From Flavobacterium sp. (GTDB taxonomy: Bacteria; Bacteroidota; Bacteroidia; Flavobacteriales; Flavobacteriaceae): a stretch of DNA of 7,079 nucleotides. The DNA is taken from the NCBI GenBank assembly GCA_018062725.1, contig JAGORP010000107.1, positions 1-7,079 on the forward strand, read 5' to 3'. Below are positions 1 through 5,319 of the stretch, piece after piece. The notes under the pieces were generated by a model, which was not told the DNA's origin, did no database searches, and saw only the letters and a program-made list of their open reading frames with translations. Both the position numbers and the translations under genes were made by a program. How positions within the stretch are numbered: position 1 is the stretch's first letter; the number at the start of each line of letters is the position of its first letter.

Positions 1-1158
1 GCTGTTGCTTGTCAAGGTTTTGGAGCGAGTTGTTGGTTTCCGGTAAAGGATTCACAAAGCGATGAACCCGATTTTGGAGCTTCTATAAAAGTAGCGGTCC
101 CGAACGGATTGATGAATGTTTCTAACGGACGTTATCTTGGTTCGGAAGATTTGAAAAATGGCTATACGCGTTGGGATTGGGAGGTTAAAAATCCAATTAA
201 TACCTACGATATGACCATCAATATTGCCGATTATGTGCATATTCATGACAATCATAAAGGTTTGGATTTAGATTATTACGTACTTCGCTATAATGAAGCG
301 AAAGCGCGTAAACATTTTGAGGAAGTAAAACCGATGATGGATTGTTTTCAATCGAAATTTGGAGAATATCCATTCAAAGAAGATGGTTATAAATTGGTTG
401 AAACTCCGTATTTGGGAATGGAACATCAAAGTGCGGTTGCCTACGGAAATAATTACACGCAAGGCTATCAAGGGAATGATTTATCTAGAACTGGTGTAGG
501 TTTGTTATTCGATTATATTACCATTCACGAAAGTGGTCACGAATGGTTTGGAAATAGTATTACCAGCAAAGATATTGCCGATATGTGGATTCATGAAGGA
601 TTTACGATGTACACCGAAATTGCTTTCATCGAATGTCAATTTGGTTACGAAAAAGCAATGGTTTATGCGCAAGGACTACAAAATAGTGTGAGTAACGACC
701 GACCAATAATTGGTCATTATGGCGTCAATAAAGAGGGAAGTGGTGATATGTATCCGAAAGGAGCCTTATTGCTAAATACGCTTCGTCATGTTATTAATAA
801 TGACGCAAAATGGTGGGCACTTGTTTTAAAATATTCGGAAACCTATAAAAAACATATTATTGATACACAAACGGTGGTTGATTTCTTTAACCAAGAATCT
901 GGAATGAATTTAACACCAATTTTTAATGAATATTTACGCTATACTTCCATTCCCGAATTAGAAATTAGAAAGAAGGATAAGAATTTTGAAGTACGTTGGA
1001 AAACCAATGAAACAAATTTTGAAATGCCACTTGTTTTGAATGTTAAAAACAAAAAAATTAGGCTTACTGTAACCAACCATTGGAAAAAATTAGAAGGCGA
1101 GATTAAATCAATTCGTGACATTCAACCTGATAAAATTGCATTTTACATAAAATACTGA
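1..1158 (+). CDS. M1 family zinc aminopeptidase, C-terminal part (5' end outside window)
   Basis: A gluzincin aminopeptidase that removes N-terminal residues from peptides. The frame is open from base 1, so the gene starts upstream; 385 residues are visible before TGA. Seen directly: an entry segment ending WFPVKDSQSDEPD (M1-like), the substrate-binding GMEHQ motif at 415-429 (the family's GAMEN box), the zinc motif HESGH at 526-540 and the third zinc ligand Glu at 595-597. Exactly 18 residues separate the second His from that Glu, which is the M1 spacing. The DMYPKGALLLNTLR segment carries the conserved Tyr that stabilises the transition state. The C-terminal end is short, with no large helical ARM domain. 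Flavobacterial homologues usually carry an export signal, but the N-terminus is not in the window. The ATG at 109 is internal. The next gene is 64 nt downstream on the same strand; I see no hairpin between them. Confidence 0.93.
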   Translation, partial: AVACQGFGASCWFPVKDSQSDEPDFGASIKVAVPNGLMNVSNGRYLGSEDLKNGYTRWDWEVKNPINTYDMTINIADYVHIHDNHKGLDLDYYVLRYNEAKARKHFEEVKPMMDCFQSKFGEYPFKEDGYKLVETPYLGMEHQSAVAYGNNYTQGYQGNDLSRTGVGLLFDYITIHESGHEWFGNSITSKDIADMWIHEGFTMYTEIAFIECQFGYEKAMVYAQGLQNSVSNDRPIIGHYGVNKEGSGDMYPKGALLLNTLRHVINNDAKWWALVLKYSETYKKHIIDTQTVVDFFNQESGMNLTPIFNEYLRYTSIPELEIRKKDKNFEVRWKTNETNFEMPLVLNVKNKKIRLTVTNHWKKLEGEIKSIRDIQPDKIAFYIKY

Positions 1159-1222
1159 TTTCTAGTTGGTTGTTTTTAGAATCTTTAGTAAATTAGAAGT
1201 ACAATTTTAAAACTAAAGAGCT

Positions 1223-1645
1223 ATGGAAACCGTAAAAAGTTTAAACAAATGGGCAAATACCCATACATCTTATCCGCTTGATTTTTTAAGAATAGCAGTT
1301 GGGATTTTTCTATTTTGGAAAGGGGTATCATTCATAACCAACACGCAATATTATGACCAATTAGTAGAACCTATAAAAAACTTAGGTGGCGGTATGCTAA
1401 TTGTGCATTATGTTATGGCTGCTCATATGGTCGGAGGCGTTATGATCATTTTTGGATTGTTAACACGTTGGTCGATTATGGCACAAATTCCAATTTTATT
1501 GGGTGCCTTTTTAGTCAATTTTATAGGGGAAATGAATATAGGTAATTTGGTTTTATCTTTTCTTTTGTTGGCAATTTGTATTTTCTTCTTGTTTTATGGC
1601 AGCGGAAAACACTCGGCCGATTATTATTTCAAGATGCAACAATAA
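1223..1645 (+). CDS. DoxX family inner-membrane protein
   Basis: A 140-residue integral membrane protein of the DoxX/DoxD-like superfamily. Four hydrophobic segments lie at roughly residues 18-37, 57-80, 84-101 and 107-126. The first contains the family-like FLRIAVGIFLFWKGVSF pattern, followed by a short loop, and the second contains AAHMVGGVMIIFGLLTRW. Family members are implicated in quinone- or thiosulfate-linked redox chemistry or oxidative stress in some bacteria, but most are uncharacterised and nothing here identifies a substrate. The ATG is preceded by the A-rich stretch AAAACTAAAGAGCT, normal for Bacteroidota initiation. It follows the M1 peptidase gene by 64 nt and ends 19 nt before a strong terminator. 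It may be read through from upstream or have its own weak promoter; I found no convincing one. The family call is firm, the function unknown. Confidence 0.85.
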   Translation: METVKSLNKWANTHTSYPLDFLRIAVGIFLFWKGVSFITNTQYYDQLVEPIKNLGGGMLIVHYVMAAHMVGGVMIIFGLLTRWSIMAQIPILLGAFLVNFIGEMNIGNLVLSFLLLAICIFFLFYGSGKHSADYYFKMQQ

Positions 1646-1664
1646 GTGTTGATAGTAGATAAAT

Positions 1665-1694
1665 AAAAAAAGGAGCTAGTAAGCTCCTTTTTTT
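1665..1694. terminator. Bidirectional intrinsic terminator
   Basis: A perfect hairpin: A7 plus GGAGCT, a four-base loop AGTA, then AGCTCC plus T7. The GC-containing core (AGGAGCT/AGCTCCT) is flanked by A7 and T7, so each strand gives a stem followed by a U tract. It lies between the stop of the DoxX gene (1645) and the convergent HNH-like gene, whose stop codon (1693-1695) overlaps the outer edge of the stem. It should terminate transcription from both sides. Confidence 0.88.
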
Positions 1695-2490
1695 ATCTTG
1701 CTGCGGGAACGCTAGCCCAATTTATACCTCTCTTAATTCGTAACAATTGTGTTTCGGAAACCTTATAACGTTTCGCTAATTTACGAAGTGGGACTTCTTC
1801 ACGGATTTGCTTTTTAATAACCATTACTTGATGAATAGTCAATTTTTGTCTGGTAATCCTTGGAACAACAACTGCTTCGGCTTTTGCTTTTATTACAAAG
1901 GGGCTATTTTGCTGATGGGCTGTATTCTCTTTTTGTGTCATCCATTTTAAATTGGAATGATGATTGTTTTCCTTTATAAAATCTAAATGGGCTACGAATT
2001 TATGTTCTGCTGAAAGTGGAGCTTCCAAGAAGGCCATGGCAACAAATCGATGGGTTAATCCGCCAAAAGTAAGTTTACGTTTTCTTTCTGCTTTTTTATA
2101 ATTAGCAGTATAATTGGTGTGAATCGTTTCTAGTAAAGTTTGACTTTCTTCTATTTTTTTAGAAATCTCATAAAATTTAGCATCACGGCCATCACATTTA
2201 CGCAGGTCTATTGATAGCATTTTTATCTCTTTTTTTAGCTCTACAATAGATTTTCTAATTCTGGCAAAATATTGCTGCTCTTGCGGATCGATAGGAGGAA
2301 GGAAGCTTATATTAAAGCAAGGATAGCCTTCGGTTTTAGGTTGACTTAATAATGTTTCAATATTAGTAATTGTGTTTACTTTTTTAACCTGACCATAATT
2401 GGAAACAAACAAACGAAATCGATCACTAAAAGGAGTTTTTAGCTCAATTTCTTTCCAAATTTCTTCGTCATGATATCTCTTAAAATACAT
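1693..2490 (-). CDS. NUMOD4/HNH-like protein with C-terminal helix-turn-helix
   Basis: A 265-residue protein built like a free-standing phage or homing HNH endonuclease. Residues 11-38 (IWKEI...RFRLFVSNYGQVKKV) match the NUMOD4 DNA-binding motif. Residues about 71-128 are charged and probably coiled-coil, an insertion relative to compact family members. Residues 147-192 are HNH-like: HRFVAMAF, then VAHLD, ENNHHSNLKWMT and KEN. Residues about 213-257 form a helix-turn-helix (PLRKLAKRYKVSETQLLRIK) of the kind often attached to phage HNH proteins. The usual VNHID or VDHID box is here VAHLD: Ala167 replaces the Asn/Asp before the catalytic His168, so cleavage may be weak or lost. It starts 18 nt after the prfB stop on the same strand with no visible promoter in the gap, so it is probably co-transcribed. 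Biological role unknown: a domesticated DNA-binding protein or a solitary nuclease are both possible. Confidence 0.75.
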   Translation of the reverse strand: MYFKRYHDEEIWKEIELKTPFSDRFRLFVSNYGQVKKVNTITNIETLLSQPKTEGYPCFNISFLPPIDPQEQQYFARIRKSIVELKKEIKMLSIDLRKCDGRDAKFYEISKKIEESQTLLETIHTNYTANYKKAERKRKLTFGGLTHRFVAMAFLEAPLSAEHKFVAHLDFIKENNHHSNLKWMTQKENTAHQQNSPFVIKAKAEAVVVPRITRQKLTIHQVMVIKKQIREEVPLRKLAKRYKVSETQLLRIKRGINWASVPAAR

Positions 2491-2508
2491 AAAATACGTT
2501 TATAATTA

Positions 2509-3601
2509 TTACTCTTTTTGTCCCATCATCATAAGATACGCTTTTAAAAAGGCATCTAAATTACCGTTCATTACACCATCCACATCGCTGGTTTCATGTC
2601 CGGTTCTAACATCTTTAATCAATTTATAAGGATGCATCACATAATTTCTAATTTGCGATCCCCATTCAATTTTCATTTTACTGGCTTCAATGTCGGCACG
2701 CTGTTCCATTTGTTTTTTCAACTCAATTTCATACAACTGCGATCGCAACATTTGCATAGCACGTTGGCGGTTGTCTTGTTGTGAACGAGTTTCAGAGCAC
2801 TGAATTTGAATTCCAGTTGGTTTATGAAACAATTGTACTTTGGTTTCGACCTTATTCACATTTTGCCCACCTGCACCACTCGATCGAGATGTAGTAATCT
2901 CAATATCGGCAGGATTGATATCAATTTCGATACTATCATCCACCAACGGATACACATAAACTGAGGCAAAGGAAGTATGACGCTTGGCATTACTGTCAAA
3001 AGGGGAAATGCGCACCAATCGGTGTACACCATTTTCACCTTTTAAATAACCAAACGAATAGTCGCCTTCAAATTCTAACGTTACCGTTTTAATTCCAGCG
3101 GCATCACCTTCTTGATAATTCAGTTCTTTAATTTTATAACCGTTCTTTTCGGCCCACATCATATACATTCGCATTAGCATACTGGCCCAATCACAACTTT
3201 CTGTGCCACCAGCCCCGGCTGTAATTTGAATGACAGCACTTAACGAATCACCTTCGTCAGAAAGCATATTTTTAAACTCAATATTTTCTAAATGTGTATT
3301 GGTTTGGTCGTATAATTGGTTCAATTCTTCCTCAGTAAATTCACCTTCTTTATAAAAATCGAAAGCAATTTGAAGTTCATCGGTTAAATTAACAGCCTTT
3401 TCATAATCTTCTACCCATTTTTTCTTTGAGCGTAGATTTTGTACAATTTTTTCAGCCTCTTTTGGATTGTTCCAAAAATCAGGAGCGAACGTTTTTTCTT
3501 CTTCGTTAGTAATTTCAATTAATTTGGCATCAATGTCAAAGATACCTCCTCAACGCACCAAGGCGCTCTACAATACCTTTTATTTGGTCGGCATTTGTCA
3601 T
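2509..3601 (-). CDS. prfB: Peptide chain release factor 2 (programmed +1 frameshift)
   Basis: RF2 releases the finished protein at UAA and UGA codons on the ribosome. The gene begins at ATG 3601-3599 and reads 21 codons ([21 protein letters not shown]) to an in-frame TGA at 3538-3536. A +1 shift on CTT moves translation to the frame starting GAC at 3537-3535, which runs to TAA at 2511-2509. The joined product is 363 residues; E. coli RF2 has 365. The stop-recognition SPF motif is at residues 199-201 and the peptidyl-hydrolysis GGQ motif at 244-246 ([13 protein letters not shown]), six residues earlier than in E. coli. SPF, rather than the PxT motif of RF1, makes this RF2. Position 240, equivalent to E. 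coli 246, is Ser. An open frame starting at TTG 3324 covers only the C-terminal three quarters and is not the real start. The HNH-like gene follows closely downstream. Confidence 0.96.
3535..3550 (-). promoter_or_regulatory. RF2 +1 programmed frameshift site
   Basis: On the minus strand the sequence reads AGG AGG TAT CTT TGA C. AGGAGG (3550-3545) is an internal Shine-Dalgarno sequence three bases before the slippery CTT (3541-3539) and the zero-frame stop TGA (3538-3536). The same elements and spacing occur in the known E. coli site (AGGGGG TAT CTT TGA C). When RF2 is scarce the ribosome pauses at UGA and slips to UUU, making full-length RF2; when RF2 is abundant it terminates after 21 codons. 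This is autoregulation of prfB at translation. Confidence 0.95.
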
Positions 3602-3723
3602 AAAATTTTTATATTTTTGATTTTTATATTTAACTTAATTCATAGGTTGTATCCCATTAGAAGTTGTGCTGTTAAATACATATTCGGATTCTTATGTAAA
3701 AATAGAAAAAAAATATGCATCAC

Positions 3724-3731
3724 CAAAATTA
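3724..3731 (-). promoter_or_regulatory. Possible -7 box for prfB (weak)
   Basis: The minus strand reads TAATTTTG, matching the Bacteroidota -7 consensus TAnnTTTG, about 120 nt upstream of the prfB start. The nearest upstream TTG is 26 nt away, longer than the usual spacing of about 17-23, so a -33 box is not well supported. The surrounding 3602-3781 gap is very AT-rich and separates divergent prfB and threonine aldolase genes. I found no convincing plus-strand promoter for the aldolase in it. Confidence 0.2.
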
Positions 3732-3781
3732 AGGATACTAAAGTAGTATAAATCTTACAAAAATTAAATTTTTAGTTAAAA

Positions 3782-4807
3782 ATGGAGATAAATTTGGTCA
3801 GTGATACCGTCACAAAGCCTACACAAGAAATGCTGCACGCGATGTTTAGTGCCAAAGTTGGTGATGATGTGTACAAACAAGATCCAACAATTAATGCTTT
3901 AGAAGAAAAAGTAGCAACCATGTTTGGGATGGAAGCAGCGCTATTTTTTCCTTCAGGAACCATGGCCAATCAAACTGCTTTAAAATTAAATACCCAACCT
4001 GGTGACGAAATTATTTGTGATAAATGGTCGCATATTTATTTGTATGAGGCCGGTGGAACTGCTTTTAATAGTGGTTGTTCCTTAAGTCTGGTTGATGGAA
4101 ATAGAGGGATGATTACAGCAAATCAAGTTCGAAAAGCTATTAATGATCCTGAATTTTTTCATGCTCCTCTTACCAGTTTGGTGAGTATAGAAAATACCAC
4201 AAACAAAGGCGGTGGCGCTTGTTATGATTTAGAAGTTCTAAAAGAAATCAAACAAGTTTGTATTCAAAATAATTTAAAATACCATCTTGACGGTGCCCGA
4301 CTTTGGAATGCTTTAATTGCAAAAAATCAATCACCTAGACAGTTTGGTGAATTATTTGATACGATTTCAGTTTGTTTGTCTAAAGGATTAGGCGCTCCTG
4401 TAGGTTCGGTTTTGGTTTCAGATGCCAAAACAATAAAAAGAGCCTTACGAGTGCGTAAACTTTTAGGGGGTGGAATGCGTCAAGCAGGGTATTTAGCTGC
4501 TGCCGGTATTTATGCTTTAGACAATCATTTACTGCGTTTAGCCGATGATCATCGTAGAGCTAAAGAAATAGGTGCAGTATTGCAAAAGCTTCCTTGGATT
4601 GCATCGGTTGAACCTGTAGAAACTAATATTTTAATATTCTCGATTCAGTCGTACCTAGATGAGAAAGTCATCATGCAAAAGTTAAAGGAAAAAGGTATTC
4701 ATATTAGCGCTATGGGACAAGGGAAATTGCGAATAGTGACGCATTTAGATTACCGACAAGTAATGCATGAATATGTGCTGGATATTTTACCCAAGATTGT
4801 CATATAA
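3782..4807 (+). CDS. ltaE: Low-specificity L-threonine aldolase
   Basis: A cytosolic PLP enzyme of fold type I that splits L-threonine or L-allo-threonine into glycine and acetaldehyde, supplying glycine. The 341 residues match the usual family length. Seen: the N-terminal [11 protein letters not shown] and [10 protein letters not shown] segments, the PLP phosphate-binding PSGTMANQ (57-64), His84 in the [12 protein letters not shown] segment that stacks on the cofactor ring, the DGARLWNA box (Asp170 to the pyridine nitrogen, Arg173 to the substrate carboxylate), and the Schiff-base Lys201 in [14 protein letters not shown]. The ENTHN motif of E. coli LtaE is ENTTN here, so Thr140 sits where E. 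coli has His. Low- versus high-specificity and allo-preference cannot be fixed from sequence alone, and the symbol follows E. coli. It is a single gene, divergent from prfB and convergent with ybaB. The start ATG follows an A/T-rich stretch with no Shine-Dalgarno site. Confidence 0.92.
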   Translation: MEINLVSDTVTKPTQEMLHAMFSAKVGDDVYKQDPTINALEEKVATMFGMEAALFFPSGTMANQTALKLNTQPGDEIICDKWSHIYLYEAGGTAFNSGCSLSLVDGNRGMITANQVRKAINDPEFFHAPLTSLVSIENTTNKGGGACYDLEVLKEIKQVCIQNNLKYHLDGARLWNALIAKNQSPRQFGELFDTISVCLSKGLGAPVGSVLVSDAKTIKRALRVRKLLGGGMRQAGYLAAAGIYALDNHLLRLADDHRRAKEIGAVLQKLPWIASVEPVETNILIFSIQSYLDEKVIMQKLKEKGIHISAMGQGKLRIVTHLDYRQVMHEYVLDILPKIVI

Positions 4808-4826
4808 AGTAATCTCAACTTTTAAG

Positions 4827-4914
4827 TTGTCATTCTGAAGTAAGGAAGAAATTCTTCAACATAGTGAAATTTTAAGTCTGTTGTATGACAAATTCAATAC
4901 ATTCAGAATGACAA
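4827..4914. repeat. Intergenic inverted-repeat element (REP-like)
   Basis: Two perfect 13-bp inverted arms, TTGTCATTCTGAA at 4827-4839 and TTCAGAATGACAA at 4902-4914, enclose a 62-nt interior that contains a near-palindrome GAAGAAATTCTTC (4845-4857). The element fills the gap between the convergent threonine aldolase and ybaB genes. Its GTCATTCTGA...AAGGAAGAA...TTC pattern resembles dispersed intergenic repeats that I recall as common in Flavobacteriia genomes. With only one copy in view, that identification is inference. Folded as RNA it would form a long stem-loop and could end transcription from both sides, although the U tracts are poor. Confidence 0.6.
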
Positions 4915-4926
4915 AAAGAAAGGTTT

Positions 4927-5250
4927 CTATTTAAACATATCCATACCAGGGATATTTGGCATGCCTTCTTTGGCTACAGCTGCCAATTCTACCTCATTAA
5001 TAGCAGTGGCTTTTGCAATAGCGTTGTTAAGTACCAGAACTAAATAATCTTCCAATTGCTCTTTGTCGCTTAACAAACTTTCATCAACAGTAATATTTCG
5101 AATAGTTCTATTGGCTGTAATCGTTACTTGTAGCAGTCCGTCATTGCTTTTTTCATCAACCAATACGGTGTCTAATCTTTTTTTAGTAGCTTCAATTCTT
5201 TGTTGGGCTTCTTTTAGTTTACCCATCATTCCCATCATATCTCCAAACAT
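4927..5250 (-). CDS. ybaB: YbaB/EbfC family nucleoid-associated protein
   Basis: A small (107-residue) dimeric DNA-binding protein that coats the nucleoid. The sequence begins [20 protein letters not shown], the standard start of the family, with an amphipathic helix to about residue 26. A beta region follows ([20 protein letters not shown], 38-57), then a helix ([21 protein letters not shown]) and a Met-rich tail [12 protein letters not shown] ending in TAG. An upstream in-frame ATG at 5301 would add 17 residues ([11 protein letters not shown]...), but these are absent from the family and overlap the likely promoter, so ATG 5250-5248 is chosen. In many bacteria ybaB sits with dnaX and recR; here it is alone, convergent with the threonine aldolase and divergent from the S9 peptidase gene 69 nt away. 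Confidence 0.93.
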   Translation of the reverse strand: MFGDMMGMMGKLKEAQQRIEATKKRLDTVLVDEKSNDGLLQVTITANRTIRNITVDESLLSDKEQLEDYLVLVLNNAIAKATAINEVELAAVAKEGMPNIPGMDMFK

Positions 5251-5277
5251 TTTCTTTTCGATTTTAAATTCAAGAAA

Positions 5278-5309
5278 CAAAATTACTAAATTGCAGTTCA
5301 AAAAAACAA
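5278..5309 (-). promoter_or_regulatory. Probable ybaB promoter
   Basis: On the minus strand TTG (5309-5307) is followed by 21 nt and then TAATTTTG (5285-5278), fitting the Bacteroidota promoter pattern TTG-N17-23-TAnnTTTG. The box ends 27 nt before the chosen ybaB ATG, so transcription would start about 20 nt ahead of the gene. This supports ATG 5250 over the longer 5301 start, which would lie upstream of the promoter. The region is AT-rich, so a chance match is possible. Confidence 0.45.
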
Positions 5310-5319
5310 CTAAAAATAA

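Noticed and set aside
1159..1222. Possible terminator or promoter between the M1 peptidase and DoxX genes
   Set aside because: No stable inverted repeat and no clear TAnnTTTG box was found in these 64 bases.
2509..3324. A 271-residue release factor starting at TTG 3324
   Set aside because: The same frame stays open to 3552 and encodes the RF2 N-terminal domain (KYEDFAI-like helices). The true product begins at ATG 3601 through the +1 frameshift.
3612..3619. TATTTTTG on the plus strand, a -7-like box for the threonine aldolase gene
   Set aside because: No TTG lies at a suitable distance upstream (gaps are 14 or 25 nt), and it is 160 nt from the gene in very AT-rich sequence where chance matches are likely.
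3467..3751. Plus-strand open frame of 94 residues opposite the prfB 5' end
   Set aside because: It is a shadow of prfB and of AT-rich intergenic DNA, with no recognisable domain.
3768..3783. ATTTTT-AGTT-AAAAAT hairpin overlapping the threonine aldolase start codon
   Set aside because: The stem is only A-T pairs, six long, in AT-rich DNA; too weak to claim as a regulatory structure.
5251..5301. Longer ybaB start at ATG 5301 adding 17 residues
   Set aside because: The extension is hydrophobic, unlike family N-termini, and it overlaps a good promoter match. [10 protein letters not shown] is the standard family start.
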